This document shows positions 52,680-61,909 of a stretch of 64,000 bases of DNA, in pieces. Below the pieces are notes generated by a model. The model worked only from the letters and a program-made list of their open reading frames with translations, did not search any database and was not told where the DNA came from. Origin of the DNA: Kribbella caucasensis (GTDB taxonomy: Bacteria > Actinomycetota > Actinomycetes > Propionibacteriales > Kribbellaceae); the NCBI RefSeq assembly GCF_004361855.1, contig NZ_SNWQ01000005.1:101511-165510 (forward strand), given 5' to 3'. The stretch's first letter is position 1. Every line of letters starts with the position of its first letter. Made by a program: the position numbers and the translations under genes.

Positions 52680-54335
52680 CTACCCCAAACCCCACCCGGC
52701 GCGCGTCACTGTACGGGGTATGCGGTACACGCGGACCGTCGAAAGGCCGGTATGCGCGTGGCCTGCGGCGATGGGGAACTGGCTGACGACTCGCTCCCGC
52801 GGTGGGTGGATGACGCGCGAACCACTTCCGGTTTCGTCTCCGTTGAGGACGCGCGCGGTTGCTCGGCCCGGCTCGAGTTCGACCACCTGCTCGATGCACA
52901 CACGTACGGCGGGATCGGCACCGTCAATGACAGCGTGGAAGCCTCGCCCGGCGATGGCGAAGGTGTCGTCGCCCAGGTCGAGGATGATGCCGTATCCGTG
53001 CGAGCCGGCGTCGTCCACGCCGAATCCTGATGCCCGATTGACATCGATGCGTACGTCGCCGAAGTCGAACGTGACCGCGGTCCGGTCATCGGTGAGGTGG
53101 AACCCCCGCGTCGGCACCCGCGTGCCGTCCGCTGCGGTCATCATCTCTGCGACGCCTTCGAGGATCCGGTACGCGTCGGCGAGCGCCGCGACCTCGGTCT
53201 CACTTCGGGAGTCGACTCCGAACGGCGAGACGCCGATCGCCTGATACTCCCCGAACGCCAGGAAGGCGGCACCGACACCGTCCTCCCCGCTGCGCTGTTC
53301 GGGGATGAACAGTCCGCCGGACATCGCGGAGAAGGATGCATAGATCGCCTCGGTGTCGCCGAAGTACACGTCCGGCGCGAACAGGTCGACGTCCGTGGCG
53401 ACGGTCGTCCACACGTCGGCAACCCGTGGAAGCGGGCCGCCGCTGGGGTACATCCCCGGCAGCTGCCCACCGGCGACTGTGAATCCGGGGATGTTGAGGT
53501 CGATGTCACTGTCGAGCCAGGCGTTGACGAACAACGGCAGCGACGAGTGCGCGCGGGCGGCGGCCGCGAGTTTCTGCACGTGAGCGGCGTACCCCCACGC
53601 CATGAACGCCTCGTCCCGGCCGAGCGGGTCGTCTTCCACATCGGTCCATCGCAGGTGCGGGATGCCGGTCGAGAAGCCGGCCCGCGCTCCGAGGGGGCCT
53701 CGCAGCGACGGCGGGATCGGCTGCTCGAAGGCGACGGAGGCCGGTGTGGAGTGGTCGCGGGATGAGCCGAGTAGCCCGACCTCGTTCTCGATCTGGATCA
53801 TCAGCACGGTGCGGTCGTCGGCGTCGAACTCTTCCACGAACCGGACGAGCGCGACGAACGCGTCCCGGTCGAGGTCGGTGTCGCCGAAGGGCGTCAGGGT
53901 GTCGGAGATGCTTCCGTCCTCGAGTACGCAGCGGGCGAAGCGGCGCCAGTCCCGCTTGACCCATGCCGGTGCGTAGCTCGACGTCCCGTTCTTCCATGCG
54001 CCGAACCAGAGCAGGACGAGGCGTGTCCCGGCGGCACGGGCGTCGAGGATGAGGCGCTCGACGGACGTGAAATCGAATCGGTTCGCCTCCGGTTGAAGGC
54101 CTTCCCACGTGACACTGGCGAGGACTGTGTTCGCGTGCACGGCGGCCGCAGTGGCAAGGCCGTTCCTGAACGCGGCGGAGGATGACGACGACGAGTTGTG
54201 GAGCTCGACTCCGCGCACGTGGTACGGCGAGCCGTCGACGATGAGACGGGCTGGTCCGGAAGAACGGTCGATGGTCGGCACTGGCCGTCTCGCCGTGGAC
54301 ACAGTGGTGGAAGGCAGGTGGGGAAGCGTGGTCAC
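52680..54335 (-). CDS. GH35-like beta-galactosidase with DUF5597-type C-terminus
   Basis: 551 aa from the GTG at 54335; the frame runs open upstream into the permease gene, but that part is not GH-like. (beta/alpha)8 hydrolase: VRGVELHNSSSSSS, ANTVLASVTWEGLQPEANRFDF, LVLLWFGAWKNG, acid/base MIQIENEVGLLG (Asn184-Glu185) and a putative nucleophile in FIPEQRSGEDG. No signal peptide, so it is cytoplasmic and should act on an imported beta-galactoside or similar oligosaccharide. Clustered with its own ABC importer. Confidence 0.85.
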   Translation of the reverse strand: MTTLPHLPSTTVSTARRPVPTIDRSSGPARLIVDGSPYHVRGVELHNSSSSSSAAFRNGLATAAAVHANTVLASVTWEGLQPEANRFDFTSVERLILDARAAGTRLVLLWFGAWKNGTSSYAPAWVKRDWRRFARCVLEDGSISDTLTPFGDTDLDRDAFVALVRFVEEFDADDRTVLMIQIENEVGLLGSSRDHSTPASVAFEQPIPPSLRGPLGARAGFSTGIPHLRWTDVEDDPLGRDEAFMAWGYAAHVQKLAAAARAHSSLPLFVNAWLDSDIDLNIPGFTVAGGQLPGMYPSGGPLPRVADVWTTVATDVDLFAPDVYFGDTEAIYASFSAMSGGLFIPEQRSGEDGVGAAFLAFGEYQAIGVSPFGVDSRSETEVAALADAYRILEGVAEMMTAADGTRVPTRGFHLTDDRTAVTFDFGDVRIDVNRASGFGVDDAGSHGYGIILDLGDDTFAIAGRGFHAVIDGADPAVRVCIEQVVELEPGRATARVLNGDETGSGSRVIHPPRERVVSQFPIAAGHAHTGLSTVRVYRIPRTVTRAGWGLG

Positions 54336-54364
54336 ATTCGTCCGTTCGCAGATCGATGGGCCGA

Positions 54365-55216
54365 CTACTTGATGCCGGTGCTGGCGATGCCCTGAATGAA
54401 GTAGCGCTGCAGGCAGAGGAAGACGGTCACGATCGGGAGGACAACGGCGACGGAGCCGGCGAGCAAGAGGCCGTAGTTGGTCCCGTTCGCCCCGACCGCG
54501 AAGAGCGCGAGCGCGACCGGCAAGGTGTACATGTTGTCGGTCTGCGCGATCACCAGTGGCCAGAGGAAGTTGTTCCACTGGAAGAGGAACGTGAGGATCG
54601 CGAGGGTCGCCAGGGCGGGTCCGGACAGCGGCAGGATGATCCGGAGGAAGATGCGCACCTCGCTCGCCCCGTCCAGTCGCGCCGCTTCGAGTAGTGAGTC
54701 GGGGATCTCGCCGATGAACTGCCGCATGAGGAACACCCCGAGCGGCGTCACGAGGTACGGCATGATCAGACCGAGGTAGCTGTTGGCCAACCCGAGGTTG
54801 CTGACCTGGACGAACAACGGCACGAACGTGGCGATACCGGGAACGACCAGCATCACGAGCACCAGGCTGAACAGGATCCGCTGACCGGCAAAGTCGATCT
54901 TTGCGAGGGCGTAGCCCGCCATCGAGCAGAACAGCACATTGCCGACCACGCAGGCGCCCGCCACCAGGATGCTGTTGACGAAGTACAGGCCGAAGTTCTG
55001 CCGTGACAACAGGTCGGCGAAGTTGCCGAGGGTGGGGCTCTTCGGCAGCCAGGCCGTTGGGTCGGCGATGATTTCGCCGGTCGGTTTGAGCGCTCCGAGC
55101 ATCATCCACGCGAATGGGGCGAGGGTGACGACGAGGCCGAGGACGAGCAGCACGTACGTGCCGATGCGTAGTGCGACGCGCTGACGTGCAGCGCTGGGAG
55201 CGATTACCGTCGTCAT
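54365..55216 (-). CDS. Carbohydrate ABC transporter permease (MalG type)
   Basis: 283 aa, six membrane spans. VTLAPFAWMMLGALKPTGEI near the N-terminus, EAA loop LLEAARLDGASEVRIFLRIILPL, and the C-terminal FLCLQRYFIQGIASTGIK typical of MalG partners. ATG one base after the upstream permease ends. Confidence 0.92.
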   Translation of the reverse strand: MTTVIAPSAARQRVALRIGTYVLLVLGLVVTLAPFAWMMLGALKPTGEIIADPTAWLPKSPTLGNFADLLSRQNFGLYFVNSILVAGACVVGNVLFCSMAGYALAKIDFAGQRILFSLVLVMLVVPGIATFVPLFVQVSNLGLANSYLGLIMPYLVTPLGVFLMRQFIGEIPDSLLEAARLDGASEVRIFLRIILPLSGPALATLAILTFLFQWNNFLWPLVIAQTDNMYTLPVALALFAVGANGTNYGLLLAGSVAVVLPIVTVFLCLQRYFIQGIASTGIK

Positions 55217-55217
55217 C

Positions 55218-56126
55218 TCAACTCCGGGTGCGGAAGAGTCGGAACTGGAGGAAGCTGAGCAGCGCGATCACGAGGACCAGCACGTAGGACGCGGCGGATG
55301 CCAGGCCGTAGAGGCCGAAGCCGAACTGCTCGTAGGCGTAATAGCCGATCGAGATGGTGCTGTCGAGCGGGCCGCCCCCGGTCATCACGAACGGCTCCTC
55401 GAAGAACTGCAGGTACGAGATGCTCAGCAGTACGGCGACGACGAGTGTGGTCGGCCGCAGCAGCGGGAGGGTGATGCTCCGGAAGGACCTCCAGCGCGAG
55501 GCACCGTCGACGCTCGCGGCTTCATGGAGCTCGGGGGCAACCCCCTGCAGTCCGGCGAGGAAGATGACCATGGGGATGCCGAAGTTTCGCCACACCGCCA
55601 TCACGATCATCGCCGGCATCGCCCAGACCGGGTCGTTCAGCCAGTCCGGCCCGTGGATGCCGACGAACGCGAGCGCGCCGTTGATCAGCCCGTCGCCCTG
55701 GTACATGTAGCGCCACACGACGGCGACCGCGATGATGCTCGTCACGACGGGAGCGAAGTACCCGACACGGAAGAAGCCCTTGAGACGCTGGATTCCGGAG
55801 TTGAGGGCGACCGCGATGACGAGCGAGATGACCATCGTGACCGGGATGCCGACGACGACGAAGTACAAGGTGTTCAGGAGGGCACGGACGAACGTCGGGT
55901 CGTCGAACAGCGTGACGTAGTTCTCGAGCCCGACGAAGCCCACATTGACTGGTGTCCGCAGATCCCTGCTGCGGATGTCGGTGAAGCTCATCAGGAGCGA
56001 GGCGAGCACCGGCCAGAGCCCGAAGGCGAGGAAGAACACCATGAACGGAAGGCAGAACGACCAGGCGACGAGGGTACGCCGCCGCCTGGCCGGATCTCCT
56101 CCGCGGTTCGCAACGATGGATGTCAT
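55218..56126 (-). CDS. Carbohydrate ABC transporter permease (MalF type)
   Basis: 302 aa, six membrane spans: LVAWSFCLPFMVFFLAFGLWPVLASLLMSF and EAA loop LHEAASVDGASRWRSFRSITLPLL. Starts 3 bases after the binding-protein gene ends, so it is fully coupled. Confidence 0.92.
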   Translation of the reverse strand: MTSIVANRGGDPARRRRTLVAWSFCLPFMVFFLAFGLWPVLASLLMSFTDIRSRDLRTPVNVGFVGLENYVTLFDDPTFVRALLNTLYFVVVGIPVTMVISLVIAVALNSGIQRLKGFFRVGYFAPVVTSIIAVAVVWRYMYQGDGLINGALAFVGIHGPDWLNDPVWAMPAMIVMAVWRNFGIPMVIFLAGLQGVAPELHEAASVDGASRWRSFRSITLPLLRPTTLVVAVLLSISYLQFFEEPFVMTGGGPLDSTISIGYYAYEQFGFGLYGLASAASYVLVLVIALLSFLQFRLFRTRS

Positions 56127-56129
56127 GCG

Positions 56130-57413
56130 TCAGTTTCCTGTCCCGATCTTGGCGGCACCTGCCTGAATTGCCGCCAAAGCCTCTTGAGGAGTCGAGACAC
56201 GCTTCGCGACCTTCTCGGCTTCGGAGTCGACCAGGGCACCGACCTGGGTCCATGTCGTGACGGCCGGCGCGTTCTGGGCGTTCTTCAGCTGCTCACGGAA
56301 GACAGCGAGATTCGGATCCGCGCTCAGCACATCGGACTCCCAGGCGGACTGCGCTGCGGGGAGATCGCCGGAGATGGTGAACCAGTCTGTCTGGGTCTTC
56401 GGCTTGGACAGCCAGCGGATCAGCTTCCACGCGCCGTCGCGGTTCTTCGCATCCTTGAACACCGAGAAATGCCCACCACCGATGTAGGAGGTGTTCGCGT
56501 GCGGCCCGGCCGGGATCTTCGCGACTCCGACGTTGGCGAGGAACTTCTTACCCCCTGCCTGGTTCAGCAGCCCGATCTCCCACGGACCGGAGATGAACGA
56601 GCCCACCTCGCCCGAGACGAACTTCGGCTCGACCTCCCCGAGGTTCACCGGGCCGTTGGGGCTGGCGATTCCGTCGGTGAACAGCGACTGGTAGCGCGTC
56701 AGGCCTTCGAGCCCTTGCTTGCTGTCGAAGGTGAACTTCGAGCGCTCGGCATCTGTCAGTTCGGCGCCGGCCTGCCACAGGTACGGCAGTACGCCCTGCC
56801 AGGTGTACGGCGCCCCCGTCGCGACGGAGAAGCCCCACTTGGCACCCTGCGCTTGCAGCGCCTTCGCGAACGGCGTGAACTCGTCCCAGGTCGTCGGCGC
56901 TTTCGCTCCGGCCGCTTGCGCAAGGTCCTTGCGGTAGAAGAGCACACGCGTTTCGACGTACCACGGCACGGCGTAGGTAGCGCCGTCGATCTCGGTGCTC
57001 GACCGAGCGCCGGGGTAGAACGAGTCCACATCGACCAGCCCGGCGGGGACCGGCTCCAGCCCGCCGCCGGCTACGAACGAGGCGAGGTCGGAGGAACCGA
57101 CCAGTGTGGCGTCCGGTGTGGAGCCTGAGGCGACCGCCGTCTCGATCTTCTTCGCATAGTCCTGCCAGGGCACCGCGGTGACCTTCACGTCGGCGTCGGG
57201 GTTCTCCTTCTCGAACTTGGCAACCAGTTCGGGGAGTTTCTCCCCCTCTGTCCCCATCGCCCACACATCGACCGTTCCCGTGGCGGGACCGTTGTCGACG
57301 GGAGCTCCTGCTTCCACTGCTCCACCGCTCGTAGCGGCACGTCCGCATCCGGTCAGGACGAACGCGGTGATGACGCCGCCGGCGATGGCGGCTAGCACTG
57401 TCTTCCGCGACAT
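56130..57413 (-). CDS. Carbohydrate ABC transporter substrate-binding lipoprotein
   Basis: 427 aa from the ATG at 57413 with AGAGGAGAG upstream. Lipobox VLTGC (Cys23). Family 1 solute-binding fold: LPELVAKFEKENPDADVKVTAVPWQDYAKKI, AVPWYVETRVLFYRKDLA, GPWEIGLLNQAGGKK. First gene of the importer/beta-galactosidase operon and divergent from the TetR gene. The ATPase is missing, as in other MsiK-dependent systems. Confidence 0.92.
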   Translation of the reverse strand: MSRKTVLAAIAGGVITAFVLTGCGRAATSGGAVEAGAPVDNGPATGTVDVWAMGTEGEKLPELVAKFEKENPDADVKVTAVPWQDYAKKIETAVASGSTPDATLVGSSDLASFVAGGGLEPVPAGLVDVDSFYPGARSSTEIDGATYAVPWYVETRVLFYRKDLAQAAGAKAPTTWDEFTPFAKALQAQGAKWGFSVATGAPYTWQGVLPYLWQAGAELTDAERSKFTFDSKQGLEGLTRYQSLFTDGIASPNGPVNLGEVEPKFVSGEVGSFISGPWEIGLLNQAGGKKFLANVGVAKIPAGPHANTSYIGGGHFSVFKDAKNRDGAWKLIRWLSKPKTQTDWFTISGDLPAAQSAWESDVLSADPNLAVFREQLKNAQNAPAVTTWTQVGALVDSEAEKVAKRVSTPQEALAAIQAGAAKIGTGN

Positions 57414-57524
57414 GGCGCTCTCCTCTTTCGAGTCCACTCTGGTCGGGGCGGCCCGAAATGAACCGTAATCCGAAAACGCACCAGTTGCAACATTTTGGGA
57501 CCTGGCAATCGGTACGATGTCTTC
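57414..57524. promoter_or_regulatory. Divergent promoter region, sugar operon / tetR
   Basis: 111 bases, AT-richer than its surroundings, between the divergent binding-protein and tetR genes. It must contain both promoters and probably the TetR operator. A loose dyad CCAG(N17)CTGG spans 57481-57504; it is not strong enough to call an operator. Confidence 0.35.
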
Positions 57525-58139
57525 ATGACCTCGGCGCACACCACAACACCGGCAAGGCGGGGGCCGTACGCGAAATCTGCTCAGCGCAGGGCCGAGATCA
57601 TCGAGGTTGCGACGAGGGTCTTCGCGTCACGCGGATACCACGGCGGCTCGCTTCGCGACATCGCGCGTCAGCTCGGTGTCAGCCTGAGGGGCGTTGTTCA
57701 CCACTTCCCGTCGAAGAGCGAGTTGCTCGAGGCCGTGCTCGAGCACGCCGACCAGACCGCCGAGCCATGGTTCTCAGAGCACGCCGACGAGCGGGGGATC
57801 AGGAGCGCGATCGTCGAGCTCGTCGAGGTGAACTTCACGCGCACTGAACTGCTGCGCCTGCTCGCGATCGTGTCGTCGGAGGCCTCGGCGCCAGACCACC
57901 CGGCCCACACATGGTTCGTCAAGCGGTACGAGAAGCTCACCCGCAACTTGACGACGATGATCGACAGAGATGTCTCAGCCGGCCGGATCCAGCCCCCGGC
58001 CGATCCGGAAGCCGTGGCACAGGCCATCGTCGCAGCCTGGGACGGCCTGCAGCTGCAATGGCTCCTCGCCCCGCACACCGACATGGTCGGCCGCATGACT
58101 CTCGTCCTCGACAGCCTGCTCCCAGCAACAGACGACTGA
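57525..58139 (+). CDS. TetR-family transcriptional regulator
   Basis: 204 aa from the ATG at 57525. N-terminal HTH: AEIIEVATRVFASRGYHGGSLRDIARQLGVSLRGVVHHFPSKSELLEAV; helical C-terminal ligand domain. Divergent from the sugar importer and beta-galactosidase operon, so a local repressor role is likely. The unusual LRGVVHHF (usually LYYHF) is still within family range. Confidence 0.9.
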   Translation: MTSAHTTTPARRGPYAKSAQRRAEIIEVATRVFASRGYHGGSLRDIARQLGVSLRGVVHHFPSKSELLEAVLEHADQTAEPWFSEHADERGIRSAIVELVEVNFTRTELLRLLAIVSSEASAPDHPAHTWFVKRYEKLTRNLTTMIDRDVSAGRIQPPADPEAVAQAIVAAWDGLQLQWLLAPHTDMVGRMTLVLDSLLPATDD

Positions 58140-58237
58140 CCCTGGACCGGTACTCGGGTACGGCGCTCCGACCGAGCACGCGTGGCCGGGAACACTCAGT
58201 GCACTCGTCGCCGCACTCAGAGCTAGCAGTGATTGAG

Positions 58238-58255
58238 CATTTGTGCGCACAAATG
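58238..58255. promoter_or_regulatory. 18-bp perfect palindrome, probable operator
   Basis: CATTTGTGCGCACAAATG is its own reverse complement over 18 bases. It lies in the 347-base spacer between tetR and the peptide importer, about 230 bases before the dppA-like start, in DNA less GC-rich than the genes. It looks like the site of a homodimeric repressor (LacI-, GntR- or TetR-like). No other feature is apparent in 58140-58486. Confidence 0.65.
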
Positions 58256-58486
58256 GATCCGACCAAGATCTGCGGTTTCGTCTGATGACTGGGCGTGGTT
58301 ATCGGATTAATGTCAGGCGGTTGTGCCGTTCGGGTCCGATGGTCGTCTGAGGTCTTGGGAAGTTACGCCTGAGTTACGCGCCGCCGCTTTGCGCCTGACA
58401 ACGTTGACATGCGCAGTTATGACCAGCGACCATGGCGCTTGATCCGCCCGCCTAGCGGCCCTCCCGCCGAGGAAGTTGGTTCGACC

Positions 58487-60097
58487 GTGCGACGTCTGAC
58501 TGGGGTTCTGGGGGTGACGCTCAGCCTCGCGCTGGTGCTCTCCTCGTGTGGTGACGGGAACGGCGACGGGAGTGGCTCCGGCACCGGCGCGAAGAGCGAG
58601 ATCATCGCCATCGCCGCCGACCCGCTGGAGTACATCAACCCGCTGAACGACAACGGCAGTCCGGGGATCCAGGTCGCGATGGCGATGTTCTCGCCCCTGG
58701 TGACCACCGACCCGAACACCGGCAAGACCGTCAACGTGATGGCCGAATCGGTCACGCCGGACAAGACCAGCCAGACCTGGACGGTCAAGCTGAAGGCCGG
58801 CAACACCTTCCAGAACGGCCAGCCGCTGACCGCGAAGGACTACGTGGACAGCTGGAACCTGACCGCGCAGGGCTCGAACGCCTGGAAGAACAACGGCTTC
58901 TTCTCCAAGGTCGACGGGTACGACGAACTGAACCCGCCGACCCCGGACGGCGCGACGCCGAAGCCGACCGCGGTGAAGGCGATGAGCGGGCTGAAACTGA
59001 TCGACGACCTGACCTTCTCGGTCAAGCTCAAGGTGCCGTTCTCCCAGTTCGGCCTGACCCTGCAGTACCTCGGTCTGGCCCCGCTGCCGGAGGAGGTACG
59101 GAAGAACCCGGACGCGTACAAGCGCAAGCCGATCGGCAACGGCGCCTACAAGCTCGACGGTGAGTGGAACGCGGGCGAGGACATCAAGCTGGTCAAGTGG
59201 GACGGCTACAAGGGTCCGAACGCACCCGAGGCGGACTCCATCACGTACCGGTTCATCCCGAACGCGGACACGGCGTACAACGAGTTCCTGGCCGGCACGG
59301 TGGACTTCGTCGATGTGCCGCCGACCAAGATCAAGACGTTCAAGACCGACGCGCCCGACGGCTGGGTGACCGGGGTGAGTTCCGGTGCCAACTACCTGGT
59401 GATGCCGGCCTGGGACCAGCGGTTCAAGAATCCCAAGCTGCGGCACGCGTTCTCGATGGCGATCGACCGGAAGGCGTTCGCCGACCTGGTCGGCCTGGCC
59501 ACCCCGGCCAGCGGCCTGATCGCGCCGGACATGAACGGCTACCGCGAAGGCGCCTGCAAGTACTGCTCCTTCGACGCCGCCAAGGCCAAGCAACTGCTGC
59601 AGGAGGCCGGTGGGTTCTCCGGGCCGCTGAACATCAACTACAACACCAGCTCGGCGACCGGCCAGATCTTCGCCGAGGCGATCGGCAACATGCTCCGGCA
59701 GAACCTCGGCCTCGAGGTCAAGTACACCGGCAAGCAGGGCTCGGAGATCGGCGAGCTGGCCGACACCCGCAAGCTGGACGGGCTGCGGTTCAGCGGCTGG
59801 GGCCACGACTACCCGTCGATCGAGGACTACCTGACCCCGATGTTCAAGTCCAACGGTGACGCGAACTTCTCCGGCTACAGCAACCCGGCGCTGGACAAGG
59901 TGCTGGCCCAGGGCGATGCCGAACCGGACCCGGAGAAGGCGATCGCGATCTACCAGCAGGCCGAGGACATCGCGCTCGAGGACATGCCGCTGATCCCGCT
60001 GTACACCAAGTCGAACGCGTACCTGCACTCGGCCAAGATCGAGCCGCGGGTGTCGAAGTACGTCGGGGTGTCGGCGCTCTACGCGACCTTCAAGTGA
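58487..60097 (+). CDS. Peptide/nickel ABC transporter substrate-binding lipoprotein (DppA/OppA type)
   Basis: 536 aa from the GTG at 58487: signal peptide VRRLTGVLGVTLSLALVLSSC with a lipobox at Cys21 (an earlier in-frame ATG would bury it). Family 5 solute-binding fold: FQNGQPLTAKDYVDSWNL, RKPIGNGAYKLDGEW, LRHAFSMAIDRKAFADLV, GWGHDYPSIEDYLTPMF, MPLIPLYTKSNAY. First gene of a five-gene importer operon. Confidence 0.92.
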   Translation: MRRLTGVLGVTLSLALVLSSCGDGNGDGSGSGTGAKSEIIAIAADPLEYINPLNDNGSPGIQVAMAMFSPLVTTDPNTGKTVNVMAESVTPDKTSQTWTVKLKAGNTFQNGQPLTAKDYVDSWNLTAQGSNAWKNNGFFSKVDGYDELNPPTPDGATPKPTAVKAMSGLKLIDDLTFSVKLKVPFSQFGLTLQYLGLAPLPEEVRKNPDAYKRKPIGNGAYKLDGEWNAGEDIKLVKWDGYKGPNAPEADSITYRFIPNADTAYNEFLAGTVDFVDVPPTKIKTFKTDAPDGWVTGVSSGANYLVMPAWDQRFKNPKLRHAFSMAIDRKAFADLVGLATPASGLIAPDMNGYREGACKYCSFDAAKAKQLLQEAGGFSGPLNINYNTSSATGQIFAEAIGNMLRQNLGLEVKYTGKQGSEIGELADTRKLDGLRFSGWGHDYPSIEDYLTPMFKSNGDANFSGYSNPALDKVLAQGDAEPDPEKAIAIYQQAEDIALEDMPLIPLYTKSNAYLHSAKIEPRVSKYVGVSALYATFK

Positions 60098-61020
60098 TCC
60101 GATTCGTCGCCCGCCGCGTGCTCGCGGCGATCCCGATCGGCCTGATCGTCACGCTGGGGGTCTTCGCGCTCGTCTTCGCGATGCCCGGAGACCCCCTGCG
60201 GGAACTGGCCGGCGACAAGCCGATCCCGGCCGCCGTGCTGGCCGCGAAGCGGGCGCAGTACCACCTGGACGATCCGTTCATCGTGCAGTACCTGCTGTCG
60301 ATGAAGGACATCCTGACCGGCAACTTCGGTACGACGTTCGCCGGGGCCGACATCGCCGATCAACTGCGGTTGCGGATCCCGGTGACGCTGAAGCTGACCC
60401 TGCTGGCGAACGCGTTCCAGTGGACGCTCGGGTTGTTCTTCGGGATCTACGCCGGCTTCAAGCGCAACGGCCTGGTGGACAAGTCGTTGCTGCTGGCAAC
60501 CCTGGTGCTGCTGGCCGTGCCGGGGCTGGTGGCGTACTTCGCCGCGCAGTACCTGTTCGGCGTCGAGCTGAAGTGGTTCCCGGTGTCGGGGGTGCTCGAA
60601 GGGTTCCCCCGGTCGTACCTGCTGCCGGCGTTGGTGATCGGCCTGCTCGGGTTCGCCGGGCTGGCCCGGCTGATGCGGACGTCGATCGTGGAGACGGTGA
60701 ACGCCGACTTCGTGAAGACCGCCCGGGCCAAGGGGCTGGGTGAGCAGCGGGTGCTCTGGCGGCACATCCTGCCGAACGCGTTGCTGCCGGTGGTGACCTT
60801 CATCGGTATCGACCTGGCCGGCATGTTCGGCGGCGCGATCATCACCGAGTCGATCTTCAACCTGCCCGGGCTCGGCCAGTTCATGTTCCAGGCGATCAAG
60901 CTCAAGGAGGGTGGTGTCGTGGTGCTGCTGTCGACCCTCGCGTTCGTGTCCTTCATCCTGATCAACCTGGCCGTCGACATCCTGTACGGCGTACTGGATC
61001 CGCGGGTGCGCCATGTCTGA
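60094..61020 (+). CDS. Peptide ABC transporter permease (DppB type)
   Basis: 308 aa. IRFVARRVLAAIPIGLIVTLGVF at the N-terminus, MRTSIVETVNADFVKTARAKGLGE coupling loop, and ITESIFNLPGLGQFMFQAI. GTG start overlaps the binding-protein stop (GTGA). Its stop overlaps dppC by 8 bases. Confidence 0.93.
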   Translation: MIRFVARRVLAAIPIGLIVTLGVFALVFAMPGDPLRELAGDKPIPAAVLAAKRAQYHLDDPFIVQYLLSMKDILTGNFGTTFAGADIADQLRLRIPVTLKLTLLANAFQWTLGLFFGIYAGFKRNGLVDKSLLLATLVLLAVPGLVAYFAAQYLFGVELKWFPVSGVLEGFPRSYLLPALVIGLLGFAGLARLMRTSIVETVNADFVKTARAKGLGEQRVLWRHILPNALLPVVTFIGIDLAGMFGGAIITESIFNLPGLGQFMFQAIKLKEGGVVVLLSTLAFVSFILINLAVDILYGVLDPRVRHV

Positions 61021-61909
61021 GGTGCAAGCGGTGGTCGGGGCCGAAGCGCAGGAACTCGGTGACGGCCGGACACTGTACAATCGCGAACTACTGCGGGCGT
61101 TGCTGCGAAAACCCCAGTTCGTGGCCTGCTCGGTACTGCTGCTCGTGTTCTTCACGATGGCGGCGTTTCCGAAGCTCTTCACCTCGGCCGATCCACGGTT
61201 CTGCGAGCTGACCAAGAGCCGGCAGAGCGCGGCCGACGGGCACCCGTTCGGGTTCGACATCCAGGGCTGCGACTACTTCGCGAACGTGATCTATGGCGCC
61301 CGCCCGTCGGTCCTGGTCAGCATCGTCGCGAGCTTCGGGATCTTCCTGCTGGCCGGGACGTTCGGGCTCATGGCCGGGTACTTCCCAGGGGCCGTCGACG
61401 CGCTGATCTCGCGGACCGCGGACGTGCTGTTCGCCGTCCCGGGGATCGTGCTGCTGATCGTCATCCTGAACTCGGTGCCGAACCGCAGCATCTGGGTGAT
61501 CGTCGGGGTGATCCTGGTGATCGGCTGGCCGGCCGGGATGCGGTTGATGCGCTCGACCGTGTTCTCGGTCCGCAACCGCGAGTACGTGCTCGCGGCCCGG
61601 TCGATCGGGGTGCCGCCGCTGCGGATCCTGCGCAAACACGTGTTCCCGAACGCGATGGCGCCGCTGCTCGCGATGACCACGCTCGGCATCGGCGGCATGG
61701 TCGGCCTGGAGGCGGCGTTGACCTTCCTCGGGGTCGGGTTGCAGCCGCCGTCGATCTCCTGGGGGTCCCAGTTCGGCGTAGCCGCGCAGTACCGGGACAC
61801 CCCGCACCTGTTCATCTGGCCGGCGCTGTTCATCTCGACGATGACGATCTCGTTCATGATCATCGGCGACTCGATCCGCGACGCCCTGGACCCGAAGTTG
61901 ATGCGATGA
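61013..61909 (+). CDS. Peptide ABC transporter permease (DppC type)
   Basis: 298 aa. Typical DppC: RPSVLVSIVASFGIFLLAGTFGLMAGYF, RNREYVLAARSIGVPPLRILRKHVFPN, and LTFLGVGLQPPSISWGSQF. A periplasmic insertion between spans 1 and 2 carries two Cys. ATG overlaps the dppB stop by 8 bases. Confidence 0.93.
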   Translation: MSEVQAVVGAEAQELGDGRTLYNRELLRALLRKPQFVACSVLLLVFFTMAAFPKLFTSADPRFCELTKSRQSAADGHPFGFDIQGCDYFANVIYGARPSVLVSIVASFGIFLLAGTFGLMAGYFPGAVDALISRTADVLFAVPGIVLLIVILNSVPNRSIWVIVGVILVIGWPAGMRLMRSTVFSVRNREYVLAARSIGVPPLRILRKHVFPNAMAPLLAMTTLGIGGMVGLEAALTFLGVGLQPPSISWGSQFGVAAQYRDTPHLFIWPALFISTMTISFMIIGDSIRDALDPKLMR

